Source: Marinicella sediminis
GTDB taxonomy: Bacteria > Pseudomonadota > Gammaproteobacteria > Xanthomonadales > Marinicellaceae
Assembly: GCF_002000055.1 (NCBI RefSeq)
Contig: NZ_MVBD01000008.1
Span: 62,001-126,000 of the forward strand
Direction of reading: 5' to 3'
Length of the DNA stretch: 64,000 nucleotides
In this document: positions 17,483 to 26,911 of the stretch, one piece after another
How positions within the stretch are numbered: the first letter of the stretch is position 1
How the letters are laid out: the number at the start of each line of letters is the position of its first letter
The notes under the pieces: generated by a model
Database searches by the model: none
What the model saw: only the letters and a program-made list of their open reading frames with translations
What the model was told of the DNA's origin: nothing
Program-made: the position numbers and the translations under genes

Positions 17483-18097
17483 ATGCAAAAGGCTGTTCGG
17501 TTAACCGGTTTTGGTATTTATTCCTTGTTGTGTATAGGTGTTGCTGGCTATGCGTTTTACTTTCTGCAAATGCCGGTGAATCCACACAACGATTTTCAAC
17601 AAAAATTACTGGCCTCTGGTTGGGAAGTGCCATTGCATTTTTACGCCTCCGGACTGGCCTTGTTGTTGATTCCATTGCAGTTAAGCCGACTGATCAGAAA
17701 ACGCTGGCTGAGCTTTCATCGTTATCTCGGGGTGGTCTATGCCCTGGCGGTGTTGACAGGTGGAGTGGCGGGACTGGTGATGGCTTTCAATGCCAGTGGC
17801 GGCTGGGTGGCCAGGCTGGGATTTACTTCACTGGCCGTGTTGTGGCTGGGCACCACAACATTGGCGGTTAAATGCGCCATAGAGCGAAACATAACCAGGC
17901 ATCAGGTATGGATTTACCGCAGCATGGCGCTGACCTCAGGGGCGATCACACTGCGCCTTTTCCTGGGTCTGGGTCTGGGGGTGTTCCAGTTGCCTTTTTT
18001 AACAGTTTATGTACCCACATCATGGTTAAGCTGGATGTTAAACCTGGCGATCTGTGAATTTATTTTGTGGCAGCAGCGACGGAGTGTTGTTGCCTGA
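17483..18097 (+). CDS. DUF2306 membrane protein
   Basis: A 204-residue integral membrane protein with about five to six TM helices. Residues P-L-H-F-Y-A-S-G-L-A-L-L-L-I-P-L-Q, R-W-L-S-F-H-R-Y-L-G-V-V-Y and I-T-R-H-Q-V-W-I-Y-R-S are the conserved DUF2306 motifs, with histidines in the helices that may bind heme, as in cytochrome b561-like folds (inference). It converges with and overlaps the AraC-type gene by 38 bp at the 3' ends. Confidence 0.85.
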   Translation: MQKAVRLTGFGIYSLLCIGVAGYAFYFLQMPVNPHNDFQQKLLASGWEVPLHFYASGLALLLIPLQLSRLIRKRWLSFHRYLGVVYALAVLTGGVAGLVMAFNASGGWVARLGFTSLAVLWLGTTTLAVKCAIERNITRHQVWIYRSMALTSGAITLRLFLGLGLGVFQLPFLTVYVPTSWLSWMLNLAICEFILWQQRRSVVA

Positions 18098-19118
18098 ATG
18101 CGCTTGGGGTCAGTCCGGTGTGTCTTTTGAAAGCGGTGTTGAATGTGGATTTAGAAACAAATCCACAGGCATAAGCCACATCAAGGATGTTGTCTCTGGT
18201 TTGGGTCAATTGTTGTTGGGCTTCTTTGATTCGCATGGCATTGATGTAGTCACGGAAATTGCACTGGTACCGGTGGTTGATGACGAGCGAGATCAAGTAT
18301 TCCGGGTAACCGGAAGATTTGGCCAACTGACCAATATTTAAGGCTGGTTTCAAATACAGCTGATCGTCAGCCATCAATTGTGTCAGTTTGTCATCCACCG
18401 CAGCAAACCGCCGGTCATCGGTGGCCACTGGTTGTGGGGGTTTAAACGTTCTTATTGGCGTGATCGGCTGTTGTGTCAGTCCCAGATAACCCAGCATTGT
18501 GATCCATACCGCAATCACCGCAAAAATCACCCAGTGGTTGTAGTCAGGAATTGGTAATGCCCATTGACTGACAGCCACCAGCCAAATGACGACGTTGCCA
18601 TATGCCATCAACCGTAACCAACGTAAATCGATGCCTTCAGTTGATGACTCTTGTTGTACCAGCTCAGTGCGGTATTGGTTGACCACCCACAGACCGGCCA
18701 ACACATAACTGACGCTGTATACATACATGGTTGGTTCATAAAGGACGTACCAGGTGGGACCTTTTTCCCATGGATTGATGATCCATGGCAGATTGATACC
18801 GGACATCAGCATAAAACCGGCAAAATGCACCACATCATGCCACCGCAATGACTGATTGCGGATCAATGAGCGGGTATACAGATAAAACCAGCTGCCATAG
18901 AAATAGGGAAAGAAATGAACCAGTGTATACAGTGGTAACAACGCCGTGTCGCGGTTATTCAGGTAGACCGCTTTGATGGCCAGGTCAAAGACCAACAGGC
19001 TGATCCATACCGCCAGGATGCGGTTGCTATGGAGGTTGGCTTGTTTGCGAATCAAAGCCAGCACCAGGACCAGCCCCTGGGCGGCTCCGATGACATAAAT
19101 GAATGACCAATGTTGCAT
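18060..19118 (-). CDS. membrane-bound AraC-family transcription regulator
   Basis: A 352-residue protein with about seven TM helices in residues 5-215 and a C-terminal AraC/XylS DNA-binding domain at about 245-350. The HTH region has I-G-Q-L-A-K-S-S-G-Y and the second helix set I-L-D-V-A-Y-A-C-G-F-V-S-K-S-T-F-N-T-A-F-K-R-H-T-G-L-[T]-P, which is the AraC signature. The membrane part senses an unknown signal. The target is not evident; the convergent DUF2306 gene overlaps it by 38 bp, so antisense coupling of the two mRNAs is possible. Confidence 0.93.
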   Translation of the reverse strand: MQHWSFIYVIGAAQGLVLVLALIRKQANLHSNRILAVWISLLVFDLAIKAVYLNNRDTALLPLYTLVHFFPYFYGSWFYLYTRSLIRNQSLRWHDVVHFAGFMLMSGINLPWIINPWEKGPTWYVLYEPTMYVYSVSYVLAGLWVVNQYRTELVQQESSTEGIDLRWLRLMAYGNVVIWLVAVSQWALPIPDYNHWVIFAVIAVWITMLGYLGLTQQPITPIRTFKPPQPVATDDRRFAAVDDKLTQLMADDQLYLKPALNIGQLAKSSGYPEYLISLVINHRYQCNFRDYINAMRIKEAQQQLTQTRDNILDVAYACGFVSKSTFNTAFKRHTGLTPSAFRQQHSVAAATK

Positions 19119-19332
19119 GTTCAGTTGAAATTCAGGGCAGGGAATGCGATTCCACTATTCTAGGGTAAAGCCTTGTTGAATGAAACAATCAATCAGTCGG
19201 GTCTTGTTCATACTGCAACGCTGCGCACATGCGATTGGAATCAATAAAGGCCGGATATGGCTGGCTGAAAGGGACTGGATTTGGCTTTTTATTTATGTCA
19301 TAATGCCGCCATCACATCAGTAAAGGATTGCC

Positions 19333-19950
19333 ATGTTGTCATTGAAGATATCACTGTTTTGGGTTTTTATGTTTTTCTGTTTCGCGGTTTGTGCGGAAGA
19401 TGAAACACAGTCTGTTTTGGTTCAATTGAAGAATAAAGGAGACTTCGATGTGTTTTTTCACCGATCTCAAAGCAATGCCACAGGTGCGGCCATAGGTGGC
19501 TTGATTGGAGCCGGCATCGAAACCGGAATTTCCAAATCAAAAGACATGGAGCTTGAAGCCCGGCTTGTCGAAAAACTGGGTGAACAAAACTGTCATGAGC
19601 AACTCATAGACTCATTTACCGAAAAGCTCGAGCCCGCAGATCAGTATCGGCTTGTGGGTAAAGATGAAGCCGACCGAAACACTTTACAACTCGACATCAG
19701 GATCAAAGATTGTGGCTTTAAACTGGTGAACAGTGACTCTGGTGAGTTGTCCGCATTTGTGACATTGTTGGTCAAACTCAATACGGCCAAAGGTAAAAAA
19801 CTGTTTGAAGAAAAATTCTACCTTCGTTCCAAACAACAAAACAGTTTTGATGAGTACCTGAATGATGCTGAGCTTACTGCCAGTGAGTTTCAGCAAGTGA
19901 TAACCAAAGCCGGCAAAAGACTGGCCAATAAATTAATCTATTTAAAGTGA
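19333..19950 (+). CDS. secreted hypothetical protein, first gene of a pair
   Basis: A 205-residue protein with a signal peptide (about 1-21, ending AVCA). A Gly-rich hydrophobic segment G-A-A-I-G-G-L-I-G-A-G-I-E-T-G-I at about 51-66 resembles the glycine-zipper stretch of envelope lipoproteins. The rest is helical and charged, with four cysteines including Q-N-C-H-E and K-D-C-G-F. The stop is 8 bases before the start of the following lipoprotein gene, so the two form an operon. Not recognised further. Confidence 0.6.
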   Translation: MLSLKISLFWVFMFFCFAVCAEDETQSVLVQLKNKGDFDVFFHRSQSNATGAAIGGLIGAGIETGISKSKDMELEARLVEKLGEQNCHEQLIDSFTEKLEPADQYRLVGKDEADRNTLQLDIRIKDCGFKLVNSDSGELSAFVTLLVKLNTAKGKKLFEEKFYLRSKQQNSFDEYLNDAELTASEFQQVITKAGKRLANKLIYLK

Positions 19951-19958
19951 GAACTACA

Positions 19959-20546
19959 ATGAAAAAAGGAATATTTATATTGATGGCGGTGGTGATGATT
20001 CAAGGCTGTACTGTTAAAGACAGCACATTGAAAGTCAGTCACCATGCAGATGGAAATTTTGTTGGTCCATTGGAGCAACTCCAGGGGGTTAACTTTCAGA
20101 TGCCTGAGATGGCCGATGACCGTGAAGATAAAATGCGGATTGGTTGGAAGAAAAATGGCTATGGTCATCGAATGGCAGGTATCCTGACCGAACAGCCAGT
20201 CACAGAGATTGTCCAAAACGCGATCGTCACGGCCTTTAAAAGCAATCAGCAATTAATGACAGACGAGGGTGATGTGTTGATTGAGGGTAAAGTCACCAAC
20301 TTCTGGTTTGAAGCTGACATCAATTTCTGGACCGTCGAATTCATCGGCGATGTTCAGGTTATGCTGAGTTTCATTGATCGCAACAGTGGAGATGTGATTT
20401 ATCAGTCCAATTATTCAGGTACATATTCTGATAAGAAAGCCGGAGGTGGTGAAAAGACCTGGCAGGAAGTGATGATGTTGGCGGTGGATAAGCTGATTGA
20501 GGACATAGTTTTTGATGAGGAATTGATTGAATCTTTGGATCAATGA
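19959..20546 (+). CDS. lipoprotein, YajG-like
   Basis: A 195-residue protein with a lipoprotein signal: basic K-K, hydrophobic core, then M-I-Q-G-C with the lipidated cysteine at residue 17. The mature domain has the motif I-V-Q-N-A-I-V-T-A-F-K and strands V-L-I-E-G-K-V-T-N-F-W and V-M-L-S-F-I-D-R-N-S-G-D-V-I-Y, a pattern like YajG and related small envelope lipoproteins. The start is set at 19959 because the lipobox then sits at normal distance and GAGAAC precedes it. Operon partner of the glycine-zipper protein, followed by a strong terminator. Confidence 0.7.
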   Translation: MKKGIFILMAVVMIQGCTVKDSTLKVSHHADGNFVGPLEQLQGVNFQMPEMADDREDKMRIGWKKNGYGHRMAGILTEQPVTEIVQNAIVTAFKSNQQLMTDEGDVLIEGKVTNFWFEADINFWTVEFIGDVQVMLSFIDRNSGDVIYQSNYSGTYSDKKAGGGEKTWQEVMMLAVDKLIEDIVFDEELIESLDQ

Positions 20547-20593
20547 TTTCATGCAAATTGAGGACTGACATATGCCCGTCAGTTGATCAAGCT

Positions 20594-20627
20594 AAACCAG
20601 TCTCATCACAGACTGGTTTTTTTTTTG
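20594..20627 (+). terminator. rho-independent terminator
   Basis: AAACCAGTC...GACTGGTTT stem followed by ten T residues, closing the lipoprotein operon. Confidence 0.9.
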
Positions 20628-20792
20628 GATGTATCATAATCCTTTTTAATTATGTACCAAAAGAAACATATATGTTGTGTTGTAAATATATTTCTGGTTA
20701 TGATGAACCCCTGTTAGGGGGATAAGAACAGGTTCAATCAACAGTCAGGTGTATGCCTGCGTGATGGTCAGTTTAACCCTCTGGTCTGTATT

Positions 20793-20940
20793 AGGAATGA
20801 CCTAGGGACTTCATTCACTTTTGTTCCTGACAAAAGTGAAAGCGGCCTCGGCGATCATGTCGTGTGATCAAGCGCTCGACTCTCTGATTCGCTATCGCTC
20901 ACCAACCAAGTCGGCGGGTCGAGCTGATCATCAGCTCTCC
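20793..20940 (+). repeat. dispersed hairpin repeat, copy 2
   Basis: 148 bp, one mismatch (147/148) to copy 3 at 23128-23275. Contains the 11-bp stem TTCACTTTTGT/ACAAAAGTGAA and the palindrome GAGCTGATCATCAGCTC at the end. The two copies are direct repeats around the sulfatase gene. Confidence 0.9.
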
Positions 20941-20980
20941 TAAGTATATCTTCAATAACCAAAAAAAGAGGGAAAAACTA

Positions 20981-23029
20981 ATGAATAAACCATCATCTTC
21001 ACCCAACATTCTATTGCTGCTGGTCGATCAGCTGCGATACCCAAGATTCAGCTATCATCAACAGGGGTTGGCAAACCCCATCAAAGACATCCTGTCTTTT
21101 GTTAATGAGCTGGATGAGGACAATCCATACTTGCCTCATTTCCCTGGTTTTGTGAAATTGCGCGAATATGCCACCGTCCTGACCAATCACAGCATTGCCG
21201 AATCAGCCTGTATACCGAGTCGGGCAAGTATTATGACAGGACAGTATGGTCCACGTACCGGTGTCACACAGACCGATGGTTTGTTCAAAAGTGGCGATGC
21301 ACAGAATTTTCCATGGCTCAAAGCCGATGGTTTTGCCACCATGGGAGACTGGTTTCGTGAAGCTGGCTATACCACCCATTATTTTGGCAAGTGGCACACC
21401 AGTAACCCACCGGAGCATACCCTGCAGGGTTTTGGTTTTGATGACTGGGAGTTGTCCTGGCCTGAGCCTCATGGTTCGTTGATCAATAATCTTGGAACTT
21501 ACCGGGATTATCAATTCACAGATCTGGCCTGTTCTTTTTTGCAGGCCAGGGGACTTGGCGTGCCGTTCAACCGGGCAAGTGCACAACAGGCACAGCAGCA
21601 TCCCAAAGACCCGGAATCACCTCACACTCAACCCTTTTTTGCGGTGTGTTCATTCACCAACCCACATGACATTGCCGCTTACCCAACACTGCCAAGGATG
21701 TTGGTGCCAAAGAATCCTGACATCAAAAACCCCAAAGATGATCCCAATCGATATGGACCTGGTGATTCAGTTCCGGTGCCTGCCAAAGGCACCCTCAGCA
21801 CACAACCCACTGAAGGAACTTATCGGGTTAACCTGAATCCGACCGGATTGCCACAAGACAACGCCACTGCCAGTCCGACTCAAAATGAAGACCTGTTGAA
21901 CAACAACAAGCCTGATTGCCAATTTGATTATTCTGTTAAAATTGGATTGGGACTGGCCGCCAAGGCAGGCCTTGGAGTGGCCAAAGGCCTGGCAGCCAAT
22001 GACCCCAATGGGATGAATGACAATCAATTGCTGGCTGCTGCGGTCAAAGCCACCATGGGCGTGGCAATTCCTTTTCAGAATCAAGATGACCCAGAAGGTG
22101 CTGCCACTGGTTTTCTGCAATACTATGCCTACATGATTGCCATGGTTGACCGCCATATTCTGAGGGTGCTGGAAGCACTGGAGTCTTCAGGGCTGCGTGA
22201 GAATACCGTTCTGGTTTTTGCTTCTGACCATGGTGAATATGGTGCCGCGCATGCAAAAATGATGGAAAAATGGCATGCCGCTTATCAGGAAGTGCTGCAT
22301 GTTCCTGTGTTGATTTCATCGCCTTCGATCAATCCCAGTAAAGGTCATCCTGAACGCGTTGATGGACTGACCAGTCACATTGACTTATTACCGACCCTGA
22401 TGGGACTGGCCAATATCGATGAAACACGCCAATCTGAAATTGCCCAATCCTTATCGAAAACTCACTATGTGGCGCCTTTTCCGGGAATCGATTTGTCGCC
22501 AATGATTCAACATCCCAAAAAATCAGCAGAAACACTGGCTGACCGGTCGCTGTTGTTTGTCACCGATGACATGATCACCGAACCATTGCCCAGGGACAAT
22601 GATCCGCACAATCAGGAGTCATGGGAACAATATAAAGTCTATGCAGCGTCATTGGCTGAATTGAAGAAACAAGCCGAGTTTAAGGCATTGTGTGATGGAC
22701 CAGTGACCCAGCCTGCTCATGTTCGGGCGGTGCGTCAGGGTGAATGGAAGCTGGTCCGTTACTGTGACCCGTGGAGTCAATAGCCGGTGGCAGATCAATG
22801 GGAACTGTATAACCTGGAAATTGATGGTAATGAAGAACGTAATTTACTGGTTTATGATGCCGAATTTCCCACCATTATCGATGCTGAATTGTTACCGGAT
22901 CAGCTGAACATGGAAACCGCTGAGATCAAATTACTGGCCCGTAAATTAAGGGCAGAATTGGCCAGCTTAGAAGCAGATTGTTTGTCTTTGTATCCGGCTG
23001 CACACCCGACAGCAGGTCACTTGGACTGA
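20981..23029 (+). pseudogene. sulfatase with an in-frame amber stop
   Basis: A type I sulfatase reading frame of 683 codons in which codon 601 is TAG (22781-22783). Residues 1-600 hold the sulfatase fold: N-I-L-L-L-L-V-D-Q-L-R metal loop at the N-terminus, the formylglycine motif C-I-P-S-R at Cys77 with S-I-M-T-G-Q-Y, G-K-W-H-T, and S-D-H-G-E-Y-G. The segment W-K-L-V-R-Y before the stop and, beyond it in the same frame, Q-W-E-L-Y-N-L-E-I-D-G-N-E-E-R-N-L-L are the usual contiguous C-terminal sulfatase strands. The first 600 residues may still fold; alternatively the gene is dead or the amber codon is read through. No maturase gene is near, and no signal peptide is seen. Confidence 0.75.
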
Positions 23030-23127
23030 AACGATAACAACCTGACTGGCCTGGTGCCAGTCAGGATTTGTCATGCTTGCTAAGCATACATAGCTCTACA
23101 ATCATAATCCCTGTCGTCATGAATCAT

Positions 23128-23275
23128 AGGAATGACCTTGGGACTTCATTCACTTTTGTTCCTGACAAAAGTGAAAGCGGCCTCGGCGATCATGTCGTGT
23201 GATCAAGCGCTCGACTCTCTGATTCGCTATCGCTCACCAACCAAGTCGGCGGGTCGAGCTGATCATCAGCTCTCC
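23128..23275 (+). repeat. dispersed hairpin repeat, copy 3
   Basis: 148 bp, 147/148 identical to copy 2 and in the same orientation. It lies between the end of the sulfatase and the end of the acyltransferase gene; the repeat ends 10 bases short of the acyltransferase stop codon. Confidence 0.9.
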
Positions 23276-23284
23276 AAGGCTTGT

Positions 23285-24325
23285 CTATTTACCATGACTT
23301 TGGGGGAGTATGGTTGGTTTTTTAAACTTGCGGTTGGCCAGTTGATACAAGGGCTTTTCAACCAGCCGATAAAAGCCATAACTGAACAGCAAGGTCAGCA
23401 CAATGAAAGCCACGAAGCCAGTCAGTTCATGGCCCTGGTTGATCAGCCAGGTTCGGTAACCGGTACCGGTGAACAGAATAAGCATGAAAAAATGCAACAG
23501 ATATAGGGTATACGAACTGTCACCAATGGGTTTTAAAACAGCGGCCACTGGTTTTGGCGTGTGATTTTCAAAGGTCATTGCCAGGGCCACCAGACTGACT
23601 GAAAAAAGACCAATGGCGGGTTCCCGCCAGGGGCTGTCAACCAGGTAATAGGTCACCGACAGATACAAAGACCCCAACAGCAACAGCCCCCAGCTAAAGG
23701 CGTGTTTTTTACTGATCAGCAGTTGGCGATGATGCCACAGGTAAAAGCCCAGCAAAAATTCAATCAAGTGAGGTGTGAGCAGGAGGTCCAGCCACTCATG
23801 TCCGGTTTGATCAAACCAGAGGATTCTGAAAAGCACCAGCAGCATCAGTGGTGCAAATAGCCACAAGGGGCGCTTGATCAGACCCAGCACCAATAAAGTT
23901 GTCAGGCCATAAAAATACAATTCATAAGGCAATGACCAGGCAGGAGGAATCAATAGTTCCCCGCCATAAATACCAAGTAAAAACAGTGATTTAGGCAGGT
24001 CATATAAGGGTAGGCGGGCTGGGTCGTAGTGATTCAGAGCCAGCCAGGTGAGCAGTAGAACCGGCCAAAAACCAAGGTAAATCCGGCTCAGCCTTTTCAA
24101 AGCGAAGCGGCCTGCGCCAGCCAGTCCGGGGGTGATGCGTTCAATGGAACTGGCGATCACCAGTCCACTGATCACAAAAAACACATCAACGCCCATATAC
24201 CCATGATTGGCCAATGCGGTGAAGACGGTCGATGACAATCCCATGAACTCAAACTGTGGCAGGGCATGATGCAAAAATACCCATAGGGCGGCCAGTCCGC
24301 GCAGAATTTGAATGTTGATGATCAT
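23285..24325 (-). CDS. acyltransferase 3 (OafA/YrhL-like) membrane protein
   Basis: A 346-residue polytopic membrane protein with about ten TM helices. The N-terminus I-Q-I-L-R-G-L-A-A-L-W-V-F-L-H-H-A-L-P shows the conserved R-G-x-A-A and catalytic His of acyltransferase 3, followed by G-Y-M-G-V-D-V-F-F-V-I-S-G-L-V and a R-L-S-R-I-Y segment. These enzymes move acetyl or other acyl groups to sugars of LPS, capsule or glycolipids. The acceptor is not known here. Its stop codon lies 10 bases from repeat copy 3. Confidence 0.9.
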   Translation of the reverse strand: MIINIQILRGLAALWVFLHHALPQFEFMGLSSTVFTALANHGYMGVDVFFVISGLVIASSIERITPGLAGAGRFALKRLSRIYLGFWPVLLLTWLALNHYDPARLPLYDLPKSLFLLGIYGGELLIPPAWSLPYELYFYGLTTLLVLGLIKRPLWLFAPLMLLVLFRILWFDQTGHEWLDLLLTPHLIEFLLGFYLWHHRQLLISKKHAFSWGLLLLGSLYLSVTYYLVDSPWREPAIGLFSVSLVALAMTFENHTPKPVAAVLKPIGDSSYTLYLLHFFMLILFTGTGYRTWLINQGHELTGFVAFIVLTLLFSYGFYRLVEKPLYQLANRKFKKPTILPQSHGK

Positions 24326-24509
24326 GTTGAAAGCAGTCTGTCCAGTGTCATACAGGCATTCATTCTATATGAAATGGATGAATTGTGGTTTTGGAATAAC
24401 AGCTATCACTGCCTATATGTACTGCTCGACATGAAATTGGCCTAATCATCACCTGTTGTTGACATCCTGACAGTTAAGTTACACAGCTTTCATTTTCAGG
24501 TATGTTGGT

Positions 24510-25031
24510 ATGGAGCAGTTACTCAGAATGGTATATGTCAGTGAATCCACACAACCTTTATCGGGTCTGGGTGGGGAAGTTCCCATTGAAATTGGCCGCA
24601 TATTAATGCAGTCTAGAAAGAATAACCCAAAGCTTGAGGTTGGTGGGGTGTTGTATTTCCGGAATAACTACTTTTTTCAATGCCTGGAAGGTGAGCAGGA
24701 TGTGGTCAATGACCTGTATCAGAAGATCGCCACGGACCCACGTCACAAGCAGGTTCAAACCCTTTCTGTCAAACGCATTCATCAACGGCAGTTTTCTGAC
24801 TGGTCGATGAAATATGTAGCCAGCAAGGATCAGGTTAACCGACTGATCAGGCAGTTCGGGATGCAGGAATTCAATCCTTATCAGTTTGATGACTACATGA
24901 TTGATGAATTGTTGAAAGTGTTCAATAAATCAAGCGATCAAACGTCACAGCCGGATCAGAGTTACTCCCATCAACCCAACCCGGACAGGCAAAGCAAAGG
25001 GTTGTTCAGTCGGCTGTTCGGTCGTCGTTAA
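24510..25031 (+). CDS. BLUF-domain blue-light photoreceptor
   Basis: A 173-residue protein with an N-terminal BLUF domain (about 4-95) that binds FAD. Key residues are visible: Tyr9 in M-V-Y-V-S, Asn38/Asn39 in S-R-K-N-N-P-K, and Gln57 in Y-F-F-Q-C-L-E-G. The C-terminal part (about 100-173) is a short helix followed by a polar Ser/Gln/Pro-rich tail, with no EAL or other output domain, so it is a short BLUF protein that must signal through a partner. No partner gene is adjacent. Confidence 0.93.
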   Translation: MEQLLRMVYVSESTQPLSGLGGEVPIEIGRILMQSRKNNPKLEVGGVLYFRNNYFFQCLEGEQDVVNDLYQKIATDPRHKQVQTLSVKRIHQRQFSDWSMKYVASKDQVNRLIRQFGMQEFNPYQFDDYMIDELLKVFNKSSDQTSQPDQSYSHQPNPDRQSKGLFSRLFGRR

Positions 25032-25088
25032 AAAAGTATCAATGATGATCACCAAAGAATCACATTCACGCGGAAAAAATGACTGATA

Positions 25089-25117
25089 CCGGGTTGTGAT
25101 TGTTATTCACAACCCGG
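25089..25117. terminator. hairpin between convergent genes
   Basis: A perfect 11-bp stem CCGGGTTGTGA/TCACAACCCGG with a 7-base loop lies between the stops of the BLUF gene and the LRR gene. A T-rich stretch (CATTTTTT) follows about ten bases later on the minus strand, so it probably ends the LRR transcript. Confidence 0.6.
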
Positions 25118-25135
25118 CAGGAATCCTTTGGGGTC

Positions 25136-26911
25136 TTATTCACAGACCAGATCTGCCAACTGAGTCAGCCGCTGTACGGTCATCTGACCTGTGCTGAATC
25201 CAACCCGAGATTCATCTGGTTGCCAGCTGAATAAGCCATTGTTGCAGCCATTGAATTCGATGCTGGCGGTTCCCCAGAATTGTGGAACCAGGTCATTGCT
25301 GTCAAAATTGGGTGGAAACTGAGCGCCATTGACGGTGCTGAATGAAACATCAAGCCGATTTTCTGAGACTTGCCCTGAGCCCAGCAGCCAAATGGGTTTC
25401 CCGGTTGAATCAAATACATACCAGTAAATCAGTCCCACCCCGTTGGGCAGAACCTCAACGGCCAGCCCATGGCCATCCTGAGCAGGATTAAACCAGGAGC
25501 CACTGTAACTGCCATTCAATGCTTCACTGCCGGCAACATCGCCAGCACCCATGCGGGTCAGCTGTTGCATGTTCAGTGCGCCGGCCGGAAACCCCGAATC
25601 GCGCCTGGGAATCCAGGCATAATTCATGCGGTCATCTGCGGTGAAACTAATGGTGATGGTGCCCCAGAATGATTTGTTGATATCATTGGTGTCAAAGTCA
25701 GGTGGGAACAGTGCGCCTTCTGAGACGGCCATATTGGCCTGAATTTGCTGTCCGTCATAGGGACCTGCACCCACCAACCACAGTTGGTTACCGTCGTTGT
25801 CAAACACATACCAGTATACCACTGCCAGATTGTCAGAGAGCACTTGAACCACCAGACCGTGACCATCTTGTTGTGGATTGTACCAGGAGCCTGAATGAGG
25901 CGACTGCATGGGGAATGACAGTTCGCTGGTCATTTCGCCTGCCAGATTGATCGCCTGACTGACCACCCGGTTGGGGTTATTTTGATGTGGGTTGGTGTAT
26001 GAGCGCAGTTGAATATACAGTTCATCATCGGGAGACACGCCCGCCATGGTATGACTGGTGACGGTTTTGTCTTCGGTGTCCCTGATCAGTCGATAAGGGC
26101 CTTCGACGGCATCAGCCATCCACAATTCATACCCGCCGGCTTGACTGTAGCGCACTTCGTCCCAGGTCAGGGTGAGGCTGTCAGCCGTGCTGCTGTCGAT
26201 ACCAAAACCACCCGGTGCCAGGGTTTGATAGTCTGAAGAACATTCCAGCTCGCCAAAAGTATCAAAACACGAATTGAAAAACAGGTATTGCGCCACATCG
26301 GCATTGGCCGGGTAGAGGGCATTGCCTTCATAAAAAAACAACTGCAATTGAGAGAGATTGGTCATGGACTGAGGAATGGCGCCACTGAGTTGATTGGTAA
26401 ACAGACTCAGCACATTCAATGCCGTCATTTGTCCCAGCTCATCGGGGATTGGCCCACTCAATTGGTTGTCGTTCAGATACATGGAGAGCACTGATGTCAG
26501 GTTGCCAAAGCTTGTTGGTATGGGTCCACTGAGTTGGTTGTCATACAAGTATAAGTTGAACAATTGACTCAGATTGCCAATGGCTGCGGGGATTTTTCCA
26601 GTCAGGTGATTCTGACTCAGCGACAGCCGTTGTAAATCAGTGAGTGCGCCAATTGAATCGGGAATGTGACCGGTGAGGTTGTTGTCAGATAAGGACAATT
26701 CCCGGATGAGGTCGTCATTGCATAAAACCCCAAACCAGTTGTTCTCGCAAGGATCTCCTGATAACCAATTGCTGTTTTCCAGCCAGTCATCCCCCTGGGT
26801 CTGCTGATACAATTCCAGTAATGCTTCACGTTGTGCCTGCGGTACAGCCGCCTGGAGTGGATTGGTCAGGGAAAGACTGAGAATCAGCCAAAGAAAAATC
26901 AATATACGCAT
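25136..26911 (-). CDS. secreted LRR protein with two GxW-GHG C-terminal modules
   Basis: A 591-residue secreted protein. After a signal peptide (to about 22) comes a plant-type LRR cap (A-L-L-E-L-Y-Q-Q-T-x-G-D-D-W ... N-W-F-G-V-L-C) and about five LRRs of the L-x-G-x-I-P-x-x-x-G-x-L type in residues 70-190. A fibronectin III-like segment follows (about 225-330; L-T-W-D-E-V ... G-Y-E-L-W), then two tandem copies of the module starting S-G-S-W-[YF]-N-P-x-Q-D-G-H-G-L at about 340-455 and 467-591. LRRs usually bind other proteins; the C-terminal modules may serve surface attachment or glycan binding (inference). Ends in Cys-Glu. Confidence 0.8.
   Translation of the reverse strand: MRILIFLWLILSLSLTNPLQAAVPQAQREALLELYQQTQGDDWLENSNWLSGDPCENNWFGVLCNDDLIRELSLSDNNLTGHIPDSIGALTDLQRLSLSQNHLTGKIPAAIGNLSQLFNLYLYDNQLSGPIPTSFGNLTSVLSMYLNDNQLSGPIPDELGQMTALNVLSLFTNQLSGAIPQSMTNLSQLQLFFYEGNALYPANADVAQYLFFNSCFDTFGELECSSDYQTLAPGGFGIDSSTADSLTLTWDEVRYSQAGGYELWMADAVEGPYRLIRDTEDKTVTSHTMAGVSPDDELYIQLRSYTNPHQNNPNRVVSQAINLAGEMTSELSFPMQSPHSGSWYNPQQDGHGLVVQVLSDNLAVVYWYVFDNDGNQLWLVGAGPYDGQQIQANMAVSEGALFPPDFDTNDINKSFWGTITISFTADDRMNYAWIPRRDSGFPAGALNMQQLTRMGAGDVAGSEALNGSYSGSWFNPAQDGHGLAVEVLPNGVGLIYWYVFDSTGKPIWLLGSGQVSENRLDVSFSTVNGAQFPPNFDSNDLVPQFWGTASIEFNGCNNGLFSWQPDESRVGFSTGQMTVQRLTQLADLVCE

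Larger units (their letters stand above)
20547..20980. other. 434-bp intergenic region with terminator and repeat copy 2
   Basis: No gene is visible. The interval holds the terminator of the lipoprotein operon (20594-20627), an AT-rich stretch near 20636-20700, and repeat copy 2 (20793-20940), which ends 40 bases before the sulfatase start codon. Confidence 0.7.
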
